Assembly: GCA_947623455.1 (NCBI GenBank)
Contig: OX392543.1
Location: 21,946,757 to 22,010,756 of the forward strand
Direction of reading: 5' to 3'
DNA: 64,000 nt
Source: Mimachlamys varia
Taxonomy: Eukaryota > Mollusca > Bivalvia > Pectinida > Pectinidae
Shown: one piece after another, positions 22,689 through 35,188 of the stretch
Layout of the letters: the number at the start of each line of letters is the position of its first letter
Position numbering within the stretch: the first letter of the stretch is position 1
The notes under the pieces: model-generated
Told to the model about the DNA's origin: nothing
What the model saw: only the letters and a program-made list of their open reading frames with translations
The model's database searches: none
Position numbers and translations under genes: made by a program

Positions 22689-22866
22689 ATTCATATCTCG
22701 GTGTGACAGGTGTAGAGCGTCGACTACTTTTGGAGTAACCTCCCTTGATGGATGAGGCGTTGGACAGTGTGGACGACGCCCTTACCATATTGGTAATTCT
22801 TTGGAACGGATTCAACGTTGACTTTCGTGCCTCGTCATCATCCATCCATGTAAATGGTGCTGCAGA
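22689..22866 (-). CDS. Gene 1 exon: serine-rich segment
   Basis: 59 codons plus one base. APFTWMDDDEARK leads into a Ser/Thr-rich stretch (SSTLSNASSIKGG, SKSSRRSTPVTPR), probably disordered and rich in possible phosphorylation sites. Acceptor GTCCAACAG, donor GAAT|GTGAGTG. Confidence 0.85.
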
Positions 22867-23477
22867 CTGTTGGACCCACAATAAAAAAAAAGATTACTAA
22901 AGTATTTTAAATTCACAAAATTAATCCCTTTCATTTTATTTCAAAACAAGAGGCGCATGCAGAGGGTCTGTATTGCCCAACTAGATCGTATTTTGTTTTT
23001 GTCCAATCAAGGGAAAATATTCTCAGCAAAAGTACTTTGCAGGTTTTCTTTCTCAACAAAAGTACTATATGCACATATTCTTACTTAACAAAAGTAATTT
23101 GCAAAATATTCTTACTGAACAAAAGTAATTTGCAAAATATTTTTCTCTACAAAAACCGTTTTCAAATATTCTTTCAAAAAAAGGTAATTTGCAAATATTC
23201 TTCCATATATCAATTGGTCTCTTTGGCTAAACTCATGCATCCACCCCGAAATTTCATAAATGACTCTTCCAAACTTGGCAAAATAATTTGTTAAGAGTTT
23301 TAAAGTTTCTTTATGAATTAAAGAGTTAAGAATGTTCCAGATTTAATGAAACTGTACATTACTCTTTTTCAATTCAACCCACTTCTGATCAAATATTATA
23401 ACCCAGTGCTTTCTGGTATTGCAAAAGATGTTATCTAAAAATATTAACATGTCAAGACCCCTGAGACCATGAAAGTA

Positions 23478-23802
23478 GATACAGTGGAATTGACTTAATA
23501 TCACATTCCTCTTTATATCATGTTTTCCCCAAGCATTATGTCATTTCCATTGATTTTGAGATACAACTTGTATAAATTATTGAAAGAAAATAAAAAAATC
23601 CAAAATAAATGATTCTTTAATGAAATAATGTTAATGATAGATTTAAACATCTTATATACATTGAATAGCTTACTTTTAGCTATAAAATATTGGAAATGCA
23701 CTAGATTGGTGGAAAAACATGTTTTTCTTAATATCACATTCTTGTTAATATCATGTTTTTATCTGACAAATGCAACATGATATAAAGAGGAGTACACTGT
23801 AA
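23478..23802. mobile_element. Possible MITE with imperfect inverted ends
   Basis: Left TACAGTGGAATTGACTTAAT and CCTCTTTATATCATGTT are mirrored by AACATGATATAAAGAGG and CACTGTA at the right. The arms are interrupted and imperfect. Confidence 0.5.
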
Positions 23803-24209
23803 TATAAAGAACACTGTAATCAACAGCCACTCAGTCTTAAAAGATTGGCACATATGCTGGTAATAAAAAGCTGAAATTTGTTATACTAGTCAAGTCACAT
23901 TATGCTTGTGTCTTTATGTGAAGGACTCAACATGCCATTGCGTTGAAATGATTAGCACAGCATCCTAGAAAGTGAATATGAATGACTTAGAATATCTGTG
24001 AGGATATATGAAAGACAGACCAATGTCTGTGATTCAGACAACAGCCCTTGTGGACCAACAACATCATTCAAGTAAGTTAATGCAACAGATTCAGCCTTCC
24101 AGCGAGTTAATGTGAGTTTAAAAGCATTCTAGTGACTCAGTCAATGCGAGTCTAAAAGCATTCTAGAGTGTAACTGCAAAAGAAATTGAGTTAAAGTGCA
24201 TTATGATAA

Positions 24210-26405
24210 GGCCACAGCATTAGTGAGTTAATATGAAGGACACTGCATTCCAGTGAGTTAATATGAAGGACACTGCATTCCAGTGAGTTAATATGAAGGA
24301 CACTGCATTCCAGTGAGTTAATATGAAGGACACTGCATTCCAGTGAGTTAATATGAAGGACACAGCATTCCAGTGAGTTAATATGAAGGACACTGCATTC
24401 CAGTGAGTTAATATGAAGGACACAGCATTCCAGTGAGTTAATATGAAGGACACAGCATTCCAGTGAGTTAGTATGAAGGCCACAGCATTCCAGTGAGTTA
24501 GTATGAAGGACACAGCATTCCAGTGAGTTGATATGAAGGACACAGCATTCCAGTGAGTTAATATGAAGGCCACAGCATTCCAGTGAGTGAATATGAAGGA
24601 CACAGCATTCCAGTGAGTTAATGTGAAGGACACAGCATTCCAGTGAGTTAATGTGAAGGACACAGCATTCCAGTGAGTTAATGTGAAGGACACAGCATTC
24701 CAGTGAGTTAATGTGAAAGACACAGCATTCTAGTGAGTTGATGTGAAGGACAGCATTCCAGTGAGTTAATGTGAAAGACACAGCATTCCAGTGAGTTAAT
24801 GTGAAGGACACAGCATTCCAGTGAGTTAATGTGAAAGACACAGCATTCTAGTGAGTTGATGTGAAGGACACAGCATTCTAGTGAGCTAATATATATATGA
24901 AAGACACATCATTAGTGAGTTAATATGAATGACACAGCATTGAAGTGAGTTAATTTGAAGGCCACAACATTCCAGTGAGTTAATATGAAGGACACAGCAT
25001 TCCAGTGAGTTAATGTGAAGGACACAGCATTAGTGAGTTAATGTGAAGGACACAGCATTCCAGTGAGTTAATATGAAGGACACAGCATTCCAGTGAGTTA
25101 ATATGAAGGACACAGCATTGCTGTGAGTTAATGTGAAGGACACAGCATTGCAGTGAGTTAATATGAAGGACACAGTATTCCAGTGAGTTAATGTGAAGGA
25201 CACAGCATTCCAGTGAGTTAATATGAAGGACACAGCATTCCAGTGAGTTAATATGAAGGACAGCATTCCAGCGAGTTAATATGAAGGACACAGCATTGCA
25301 GTGAGTTAATGTGAAGGACACAGCATTGCAGTGAGTTAATGTGAAGGACACAGCATTGCAGTGAGTTAATGTGAAGGACACAGCATTGCAGTGAGTTAAT
25401 ATGAAGGACACAGCATTGCAGTGAGTTAATGTGAAGGACACAGCATTGCAGTGAGTTAATATGAAGGACACAGCATTGCAGTGAGTTAATGTGAAGGACA
25501 CAGCATTGCAGTGAGCTAATGTGAAGGACACAGCATTGCAGTGAGTTAATGTGAAGGACACAGCATTCCAGTGAGTTAATGTGAAGGACACAGCATTCCA
25601 GTGAGTTAATATGAAGGACACAGCATTAGTGAGTTAATATGAAGGACACAGCATTCCAGTGAGTTAATGTGAAGGACACAGCATTGCAGTGAGTTAATAT
25701 GAAGGACACAGCATTCCAGTGAGTTGATGTGAAGGACACAGCATTCTAGTGAGTTAATATGAAGGACACAGCATTCCAGTGAGTTAATATGAAGGACACA
25801 GCATTCCAGTAAGTTAATGTGAAGGACACAGCATTCCAGTGAGTTAATATGAAGGACACAGCATTCCAGTGAGTTAATGTGAAGGACACAGCATTCCAGT
25901 GAGTTAATATGAAGGACACAGCATTCCAGTGAGTTAATATGAAGGACACAGCATTCCAGTGAGTTAATGTGAAGGACACAGCATTCCAGTGAGTTAATAT
26001 GAAGGACACAGCATTCCAGTGAGTTAATGTGAAGGACACAGCATTAGTGAGTTAATGTGAAGGACACAGCATTAGTGAGTTAATATGAAGGACACAGCAT
26101 TCCAGTGAGTTAATGTGAAGGACACAGCATTCCAGTGAGTTAATATGAAGGACACAGCATTGCAGTGAGTTAATGTGAAGAACACAACATTCCAGTGAGT
26201 TAATGTGAAGGACACAGCATTCCAGTGAGTTAATATGAAGGACACAGCATTCCAGTGAGTTAATGTGAAGGACACAGCATTCCAGTGAGTTAATATGAAG
26301 GACACAGCATTGCAGTGAGTTAATATGAAGGCCACAGCATTCCAGTGAGTTAATATGAAGGCCACAGCATTCCAGTGAGTTAATATGAAGGACACAGCTT
26401 TCCAG
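24210..26405. repeat. 30-bp satellite, about 73 units
   Basis: Unit ATTCCAGTGAGTTAATATGA plus AGGACACAGC. The period of 30 leaves several minus-strand frames open, producing misleading ORFs of 78-216 codons. Variants (ATATG or ATGTG; CCAG, GCAG or TAG) form alternating patterns, for example across 25261-25560. It sits in the intron between exons 26570-26806 and 22689-22866. Confidence 0.97.
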
Positions 26406-26569
26406 TGACTAATCACTCAAGTGGGTCAATAGAAGCAATGAGTTCACACAATACATAGTATTACTCTGAGTGAATAGGGGAGGCACAGCAGACTAGTGAG
26501 TCAATATAAGACTTAGCCTTGTTGATTACACAACACACCACACTGATGTTTGAGGCTGGCACTCTCTAC

Positions 26570-26806
26570 CTTCGGGTCCTTCTCCGGCGGGAGAAGAGAC
26601 ACCCGCCTTTGCTGAGAGTAGAACTCCTCCGCACTCTCGTCACTTTCGTAACCTTGACTTTTCTTCTTTGACCGCTTCTTTTTGACCACTTTATTGCGAT
26701 TTTGCATGCAGGGCATAAGCTGGACTTCTTTCTCCTCCACCATTTCCTCCTCTTCATCTTCTTGGGAGTCCGACTCCATTGTCTCCAAACGGTATCTACG
26801 GGCGAT
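26570..26806 (-). CDS. Gene 1 exon: acidic patch followed by Lys-rich basic cluster
   Basis: 79 codons, phase 0. It opens IARRYRLETMESDSQ. An acidic run (EDEEEEMVEEKE) is followed by a basic cluster (KVVKKKRSKKKSQ) that could act as a nuclear-localisation or polyanion/tubulin-binding motif; that is inference only. Acceptor CTTAAATCAG, donor AAG|GTAGAGAG. A 2.2-kb 30-bp satellite starts about 165 bp into the following intron. Confidence 0.85.
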
Positions 26807-27815
26807 CTGATTTAAGATCCAATAGGATATAAGGCTTCAAATTCATATCAACTTCTAAATTTGAAGATTTCATGATCTTAACCTCGCAACCAAAATAATT
26901 CAATAATGCATCGTCTCTTTTGCAACTGTCAAAGAGCATGTGAATACTTCTTTCGAACATTAAAACCTTATTAGTATTATTTGACCTGTTTACCTATCCG
27001 CAGAGAGTCAGAGAGAACAACAATTTTCCTGTGAAATTCAAAGATCTCATATGGTGTTTAGGGATTTTTCCATTCTGAGTAAGGGCCCCGGCCATCATGT
27101 AGCTATTTATTCTGTAATCATCAATCCTTGAGCTTTGGACCCAATTAAATCTTTGTTGAATTCTGACTAACTTTGATTCATAACGTCATAGCACGTTTGG
27201 ATAATTGGATAATAGTTTGTAAACTGATTAAGTTTCATGTAAATTGGTCAACAAATACTTTATCAGCCACGAGCTGAATTTGTGGACAGAAAAACAGATT
27301 GGTCACTGTAGGGCACCAGTATCCCTGATACAGAGCCCTAATAAAGGCCTAAAAAAATTCCACAATTTGTATATCATTCCGAAAAATATACTGTTCAGTA
27401 GTCAAAAGGTATTCCATTTTCTGGCATACTTTTCTGATTCTCTTTCATGAGAATCAATAATCTAAAACCACCAAAATTAAAAATTAAAACGTAATAACTA
27501 TTCAAAGATCACTTAGTTAGATTTAAGGAGAATTTAGACATTTCAATTTTTTTTTTTTTTTTTTTAAATCTCATAAGGTCATTTAATTAAGGTCTTTCCA
27601 TCACCTCTTGGGCTTTCAAGATAAACCTCTACCTTAATTGGTATAGTGGTGACATTTTAAAGCCTGTAATGGAAATCGAGTCATTTTAACAACCTTGTCC
27701 CATTGCTATAGTCACACCTTGTCTCATCATCCTAATGGATCTCGATCCTTACAATCTATACCAGCAACAACCTCCTCACAATTCATCTCCCCACTCAGTT
27801 TTACCAGTACTTTAC

Positions 27816-27902
27816 CTCAAAGATGTCCATGGTTGAGTCATCCTTTTCCACAGGCTGTCCGCCCCATCCTGGGGGCATGTGGCGTGGGTCTGGCTCCGGC
27901 AC
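27816..27902 (-). CDS. Gene 1 exon: proline-rich linker
   Basis: 29 codons, phase 0. The first half is Pro/Gly-rich (PEPDPRHMPPGWGGQ); the second half is acidic. Acceptor CATGACAG, donor GAG|GTAAAGT. Confidence 0.82.
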
Positions 27903-27964
27903 CTGTCATGGACAAAGAAACACTGCAGTTCTAGTCATTCGGTATAATGAGTAATAGTTGTTTT

Positions 27965-28625
27965 ATGATATCTTGAAAGATGTGAAACCTAAAATTGTGC
28001 TGTGAGACCTTGAATGGTGTTGTGACACCTTAAACTAGAACTGTTGTCCAGGGGGGGCCAACTCATACCTTCCCTCCCCCCTAAAGTTAATTGTACAACA
28101 AATGAGGGGCACATCTTCATACTGTACTGTCAATTCCCACAAAATTTTAAAAAGATATGTTGAAAACTGGCCAAATGCATAGCAAGACAAAATTGCGTTC
28201 AAAAATGCAAATATTCCACTGTCATTCCCACAAAATTTTAAAAAGATTTGATGAAAACTGAGTGAATGCGTAGCATTACAAAATTGTGTCTACAGACGGT
28301 CGAATAGACAACCTGATTCCAATATATACCCCCCTAACTTTGTTGCGATGGGTATAATTATGTTATGAGACCTTTAATGATGTTGTGACACCTAAAATTG
28401 TGTTGTGACACCTTAAAAAGGTGTTGTGAGACTACATATTGTGCAGTAAAACTTTGAATGGGGTTGTGACACCTTAAATTGTGCTGTGAAAACTTAAATA
28501 GTCACCCGACACCTTTAATTGTGTTGCGAGACTTTAAAGGTGTTGTGAGACCATAAATTGTATTGTAACAACATGAATTGTGTTGTACATGTAACACCTG
28601 AAATTGTTTGTGACACCTTGCATAA
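27965..28625. repeat. Degenerate 20-25 bp array interrupted by an interspersed repeat
   Basis: Units like TTGTGTTGTGACACCTTAAA occur at 27975-28036 and 28350-28625. The gap is filled by a separate element (28040-28345) with GTCTACAGACGGTCGAATAG and CCCCCCTAACTTTGTTGCGA. Confidence 0.75.
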
Positions 28626-28817
28626 GAGTATATGGCTAAAATGGTTTATTTAAATGTGACTATTAATCCAAATCCAATTAATATATACTTGTACAAGTTT
28701 GCATATCAATAAAACCTTTTATAATGCATATGTTTCTGAGTAAGGCACTAAAATATGCTTTAGAAAGCTTGAGGAAATCTAGAAAAAAAAATTCTGATAT
28801 ATTGTTTTGGCCCTCAC

Positions 28818-28912
28818 CGGTTTGAGTGTCCAGATATCCTTCTTCCGAATCGTTGGAGTGACCGGTCGAACGTAACCAAGGTTCTTCCTGATGACAGAGT
28901 TGGGAATGTAAC
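28818..28912 (-). CDS. Gene 1 exon: linker
   Basis: Two bases plus 31 codons. YIPNSVIRKNLGYVR and TIRKKDIWTLKP form a basic, proline-containing stretch. Acceptor TATATTGTAG, donor CCG|GTGAGGG. Confidence 0.82.
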
Positions 28913-29488
28913 CTACAATATACATACATTTATATTTACCACTGAATGGCATTGCCACTATATGACCCTACCAAATTAAGTCGGTCTTCATCAGGCCATG
29001 AATGCCATTGACCAAATGTTGACGTCAACATTATTATGACGTCATAATTGTTACGTTTGATACCATTGACTGTCCCCGGGCGATAGCTGTTCTTTTCATT
29101 GAACAAGCATTATACAAAAATTACATTATTTAAGCTGAATGCTGAGAAATAAAAAGTGTTATTGTTTGTTTTATGAAATGAACAGATGCTAAAAATGGTA
29201 AATATAAGTATTGAACTGCTTCAATGAATTTGCCTTGACCAGTTGCCATTCATATTGCCTATGAATGCCAAATGCAAGCAGTTCAATGCTTAAATAATGA
29301 GATAACAAATCTTGCACCTCAGATCAAAAACGTATTTACGGACATGCACGACCAATGAACATAAAAAACAGTTATCTCCCCTTATTTTTCCTTCGGCTAT
29401 ACTTGCATAGTGGGGTTAATTATATAAGTACCGATAATTATTTTATATCACCATACAACCTGACGACATCAAAGGAACACATTCCTAC

Positions 29489-29587
29489 CATCTTTTGGAA
29501 TGATGCTTGTGCGCCGCTTCAACAGTTCTCGTTCCCATGGTAACAGCTCATCCAGGTTATTTGGGCTTGTCCTGTTACTGAGACTTC
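29489..29587 (-). CDS. Gene 1 exon: linker
   Basis: Two bases, 32 codons, one base. NNLDELLPWERELLK suggests an amphipathic helix, followed by RRTSIIPKDG. Acceptor GGTTTTACAG, donor GATG|GTAGGA. Confidence 0.82.
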
Positions 29588-29902
29588 CTGTAAAACCATA
29601 AAAGATAGATTTATTTTTCCATTGCTCTAATTCTTAATCTGTCTGGTGTTTTTGAAGGTTGACACTTAATATTTTTATTTTCTGCTATAAACTGAACCAG
29701 AAACTGTCAAGGATTCTTCTACCTTGAACGGGGAAGGTCAAAGGCAAAAGTTTGTAATATAGGACAAGGAAAAGTGATAACAATAGTAGTGCCCATTAAT
29801 TGTATCAATTCTCTTGGGGTTTGAATCCTCCACCCTTTGGTATCTAGTCAGACACCCTAGTACCACTTGACTAAATGGAGATTCCGTTCAGCACTAAATC
29901 TG

Positions 29903-31513
29903 AGTTATAATAATAATAATATACAACATTTGATACAGCGCTCAATCTAGCTAACATAAACCACTCTAAAGTGCTTTTCAGTATATAGATATACAATTCT
30001 CATACAATCAATACAATTAATACACACAATTCTATCATACACAATTCTGAGGAGTTCGCAGGAGCTGCCTTATCAGGCACTTACTACTCCTCCTATACCA
30101 CCTGGCTAATATCTCCATATGTGTGTGTATGTACCGTAATTTCTCGCGTATAGTGCGCACTTTTTTAGGGAAAATCGAAAGTGTCAAGAAGGGGGTGCGC
30201 ACTATACGCAAGAACAAGCATAAACCTTGACTTGGTCGCGATCATGTATCGTTAATTTTTCGGAGATTTTCAGAATAACCTGAAATATCCTTGCGGTAGT
30301 TAACAGTTGATATTTTTTAAAATAATTCCTGATTTGCATTATCTTTTTACAACCACGAAACGTTGCAATTATAAAAGCAATAAAATACGATAGGATCTGA
30401 TAAATAAACTTGAGGAAAGTAGCCTGAACTTTCAGGTCGAGATTGGATCGACGCTACATTATCACAAGGCATATAGTGAAATATACGGAAGAATTAGATC
30501 GTTGTTAGCACTCTGATGTTAAAAATGCTGTTCTTGTGTAAAATCATACTGTAGAATTCAATCCTGACGGTAGAAATGTGTCAAGAACGACCTGGAAGTT
30601 CGCCGGTTTGTGTAATACAAAGAGTGAAGGTCGCGTAATATTAATACCCGACAGTAACAAACAGAGTCGCAAACAAGCGAGTTGAACTGGTAACAATAAC
30701 AGTAAGAGTTTGGAAAATAAACATTTAGGGACTCAAAACAGTCAAATAAATATCCATATTTTCTTTTCAAAGAAAAAAAATGCTGAAATCACAAAGGGTT
30801 TGTGTTTTTTATATCAGACAAATTTGGCTGTATGCGGTCCTCGTCGGACCTGATTGAGTGACTGCTTTTAGTACACCCGCCAACTCAGTACACTGCCGGC
30901 TCTATCGATGTCTAGACTCCACAATTGTTTTTATAGAAAACCTGGAAGATTAAGTCTTATGTAAGATTTAATTGAATAATTTATGAATGATATTGCCGTG
31001 AAAACATCGTTTATTTCAATTATCTGTATTGGGCCTGTGCCTTCGCTGGTGTCAACAGAACTTCACCGTAACTCGCGCGAGGTGTCAATCAATGTCAAGT
31101 CTAATTAACGAGGCATTGTGTTATGTTTTCAAAGTTTCCTATTCAAAAAAAAATTAATTTTTTTTCCAAGAATTTTTTTTTTTTATTTTTGGACCCCAAA
31201 AAGTACCTGCGCACTATACGCGAGAAATTACGGTATGTGTGTGTGTGCTGGAGATGGATTGTGTTCTGTTTGTAGTTGGACTGTGTTTTCAACAGCATCT
31301 TTTAGAATGCCACCTCACTTGAATCCTATAGTACAGATACTGCAACACTCATCCCAGACCATTTTATACTCCACCTGGGTTGTTGGAGTTGTGTGGGCAG
31401 GAGAAAAACACTTTCTCTGAATGTTCCATGCGTAAGACGATTACGGGGATCGAACCCCGGCTGCCTGCATGGAAGGCCGGAGTGTTAACCACTCGACCAA
31501 TCCGCCCACAAGT
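29903..31513 (-). mobile_element. Full-length SINE S1 split by a 1.1-kb TIR element
   Basis: Tail half at 29903-30131 (AACATTTGATACAGCGCTCA ... CACCTGGCTAATATCTCCAT) and head half at 31236-31513 (GATCGAACCCCGGCTGCC; GTTAACCACTCGACCAATCC at the tRNA-like end). Together they match the uninterrupted copy at 42340-42830 in reverse. The tail with GCGCT and TATTATTAT resembles those of many animal SINEs and LINEs. Confidence 0.85.
30132..31235. mobile_element. 1,104-bp non-autonomous DNA transposon, inserted in SINE S1
   Basis: Perfect 28-bp terminal inverted repeats: TACCGTAATTTCTCGCGTAT at the left, mirrored at the right (ATACGCGAGAAATTACGGTA). A further inverted GTGCGCACTATACGC motif lies just inside the left end (30195). 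No transposase ORF is present. The target-site duplication is blurred by TG-rich flanks, so the superfamily is undetermined. Confidence 0.85.
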
Positions 31514-31818
31514 GTGTCAACATAAGTACGCTAACAGTATTTATAATGTCATTCTTCAAAATCTTTTTGTCTTTCTAATTACCTGTTTAAATACAATAAC
31601 TGTTTACATCCTTATCAACAATCAAATCATCAGATGTCAGTTAGATCTGATAATGTTCACGATGAAACAATCACTAGTTTACCTACGTGTGTGAGGGTTT
31701 GAATTGTAGCTATCAGAAATCATCAATACCCGATATCAAATTACTTCATTACAGAACTCCGCTATATTTAGGCCCAGAGAATGCAGGATCCTTTATACTC
31801 AGACAACTTATATAAACA

Positions 31819-32056
31819 AAATAACATTATTTATTTTATAGCAATTACGAAACAAGTTATCTAACTTATATTGACCACTCTTGTTGGCCCGGATGTTAGC
31901 GAGTGAAGGGTCTTGGTATGGGAGGAAACTGGGATACCAGGAGAAAACCCACGGTCAGGTAGGTGACCCCATACCTTTTCATGTCAGATCCATGAGGTGA
32001 ACCCTGGCTGCCTTGGTGAAAGGAAAGTGTGCTTTCCACTGCACCAACTGGACAAC
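31819..32056 (-). mobile_element. tRNA-derived SINE (family S2)
   Basis: Contains TTATTTTATAGCAATTACGA, CACTCTTGTTGGCCCGGATG, ACCCACGGTCAGGTAGGTGA and a head with GAACCCTGGCTGCCTTGGTG. It closely matches 49137-49385. Confidence 0.75.
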
Positions 32057-32904
32057 TTCTTTTTTAAATTTAATCAAATATTCCGAAAATCATCAGACTT
32101 CACTTGGAACAGTTTTGTCAAACAATTAGATTCTACTTTCTAATTAATGGTATGCCAATTAATACATCAGATTATTAAACATTAATACATGCCAACAAAT
32201 CATGCAAAAATGAAATCTACTACAAAGGAATGATTATAACTTTATCATAACATAAGAATAATAATAATACCTAACTTCACGAAAAAAAAAAAAAAAAAAA
32301 ACGACATGAAAATTAAACAAAGCTTCATTTTACAGTATTTTCTATATCAAAATAATATTGCATGATAAGAAAATGATTTAAAACCAATTAGTGTTCAAAA
32401 TGTCATGCAACTGAACTATTTAGATGATCGATATTGATTATAATGACTGCCTGTTTGTTATAACTTAACAGTCCTTCAATGTATCAAGGTCGTACAGGGC
32501 CATGCAAGGGTATTAATGACTTGTCCTCACAACAAGGTCAGTAGTTCATGCAGGGTCACACAAAGGTCTTAATGAATATTTTAGTAAGTAATTACAAAAA
32601 TAAATACAATTCAATTAAGGTCATACATGGTTGCATACAATTCTTAAATGTTCATTGGGGGGGGGGGGTTTAGGGGGAGAGAGAGTGGTTGAATTGCATG
32701 GATTGCAATTTGTACAGGCATTTTGGGTTTGTTGGGGCATGGGGAAAGAGAAATAAGACAGAGAGAGGTGGGGGGGCAGGGGGGTGCATTTTAGAATGAC
32801 ACTATAACCCCATGAAGTGACCTGGTGAAATACAACTTTTTTTTATTGAGGACATTCTGCCTACAGATGTCTTTGTTGATTAAACATAATAGATTTCGTC
32901 ACCA

Positions 32905-33105
32905 CTGGATGGGTGTTTGAGTGGTATAGTTACTGGCTTTCACCAAGGCAACCAGGTTGGATTTTACAATCAGACCTGAAGAGGTTTATAGGGTCACCTG
33001 CCCCACTTGGTTTCCTCCAGGTATTCTGATTTCCTCCCACAATAGTGAATTTAGTACCCACCTATAATAACATTAACCGGACCAACAAGAGCGCTACTCA
33101 GTATA
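32905..33105 (+). mobile_element. tRNA-derived SINE (family S2)
   Basis: Plus-strand copy with GGCTTTCACCAAGGCAACCA, AGGGTCACCTGCCCCACTTG and ACCGGACCAACAAGAGCGCT. Confidence 0.7.
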
Positions 33106-33596
33106 TATATCAGCTAGAAATAAACTTGCTTCATGACTATGTATAAATATATAACATTTAATATCTAATATTAAACTGGATCCCCACATATGAATTTGTC
33201 AAACACCCCCCCCCCCCCCCCACCCCCCACTTCAATATCAATTATGAAATATTTTTATTTTCAAATTAAGATTTCTTTGACGACAAGGTCAGTGACAAAC
33301 CAAATCAATCTTTTATGGGCGTTTTTTTTTTTATTATGAACTAAGAAAACCTCAGCGTTGCACCTTAAACAGCACGACCCAACAGTATCGCTGTCAACAT
33401 TTTAAATGTTTGAGGCTATAAAACACTGGGTGTGTATGTGTGTGGTATTATTAGCTATGAAAGGTTTGTTGTTGGTTAATCACCCTAACAGTTTATTGGT
33501 TCATGGTAGAACAGTTTATCACTTGATAAAGAAAACAGGTCCACAGGGCCTGCAGGAAATTTCTGTAGTTTGACGGAGCATATATAGCACATTATT

Positions 33597-33683
33597 TCAT
33601 TCACCCCTACAGACTCATTTAAACCCTCCCAATACAAAGATTGGAATAGTTCATTATGAAATTTCAGGGGTGAATGAGTTAAT
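33597..33683 (+). mobile_element. Palindromic mini-MITE (family P)
   Basis: TTCATTCACCCCTA and AGGGGTGAATGAGTTAAT arms flank the core AATACAAAGATTGGAATAGT. Confidence 0.75.
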
Positions 33684-34129
33684 GGGCAATGTTTTGTTAT
33701 AAATGGTTTCCTTCCATCTTGTTGAGGATACTGGGCAAGATTTTCCAGTTCTTTATTATGTTACAATAAGCAACTAATCTGTGATTTAGGTTCAAAGTTT
33801 GAATTCCTTCCTCGCAGTTAATTTTTGAGTTCAAGTATTAAGTTTTTGATGTCATTTCCCATTATTATTATTACATGAATGGAATGGAACTTTGTTTTCT
33901 AATTAAGCTAAAAATACTGTTTAATCAATGACCAGAAAAGATCATTAGTATGCATCATAAAATTGTGATAAGCAACTTCTATGGTTATAAGCCAAATAGA
34001 TATACTGAAATGAAAGGATCAATTATATCATGAATTTCAAGAACTGATATGGAAAGTATATCTAAGATTTTAAACTACAGCACCTCAAAGTTGATAAGTC
34101 CAAATTTGTAACCTGAGTGTGATACTCAC

Positions 34130-34252
34130 GTTTTCTCTCCCCTCGACTCCCAGCTTTGTCACGTGATACCATACTCCTCTGTGATTGGCCAACTCTAGAC
34201 ATCTGTTTTTCAAATGGGGATCCTATTTCAACTTCGGCATTAAATTCAAAAT
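34130..34252 (-). CDS. Gene 1 exon: linker
   Basis: Two bases, 40 codons, one base. The peptide has FEFNAEVEIGSPFEKQ then a basic/serine stretch (SQRSMVSRDKAGSRGERK). Acceptor TTTCTTGACAG, donor AAC|GTGAGTA. It can receive either exon 39966-40061 or the ATG exon 36219-36270. Confidence 0.82.
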
Positions 34253-35188
34253 CTGTCAAGAAAATTTAAACTTATAGGTACAATATTTTCTTAAATAGTA
34301 TACTACATCTGAAATCACTATATATAAACTTCAACAAACATTGTAACCTTTAGACATTTTTTTCTTCTTTTTGGGATTTATTGATAAGATCACTAACAGG
34401 TGAACAATTAAAAGAGCCCTCTTATGACACCTTGACCCCTCCCTATGGTCAGTACCCTATAAAAGAAACTTTAACTTCACCTTAAAATTTTTTAAACCCA
34501 TATTGCCTATTTACATAACATAGTGTTCCCTGATATGTCAAATCTAAACAAAGAAAAGGGTCAAGTCTTTTGGATTTCAAAATGTTTCCCAAAAGGTTTA
34601 ATTTTATAACAGAAATGCTAATCTTAAAAGTGTTTATAGATCCCTAAAATCTACATATAAAATCATGTCAAATTTCAAAAATATTAAAATTGACAATATA
34701 TAACCTGACTCTCCACAATCTATTTTTAGCAACATTGACCTTGGCCTTGGAAATCTATAAACCCCTAAAGCACATTTACTATAATATCACAGTGTATTGA
34801 TCTCCATGTGAAATTGACGAATCTATCAAAAGATATTCTCCGAACACAAAAGTGTACACAGACAGATAAATGTGCTACTGGCTGATTACTAATTACAAGG
34901 GGCATGCTGTATCTCTGGTTGGAGGCCGTAATAAACTACAGGTATACATGTACATAGATAGATCTAATTTGTCAATACATTCACATTCATTTGTTAATCT
35001 AATAACATGCAAAGAATATCAATTGATTTCCACTGATAAATCCCAGCTATGCAGGACTCCCAGTAATTCTATTTTCTGTATCAAACAGTTTGGGTTTTTT
35101 TTTTACCAAAAAACTAAAAGCCCAATTTGCCCAATTTGCTGAGCTTAAGCTACTATGGCCAGCTTGAAAACTAAGTAATATTTTAAAG

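Noticed and set aside
24191..26416. Several minus-strand ORFs of 78-216 codons with LTHWNAVSF repeats
   Set aside because: The period is exactly 30 bp, so frames stay open by repetition. There is no start, splice or domain evidence; it is a satellite.
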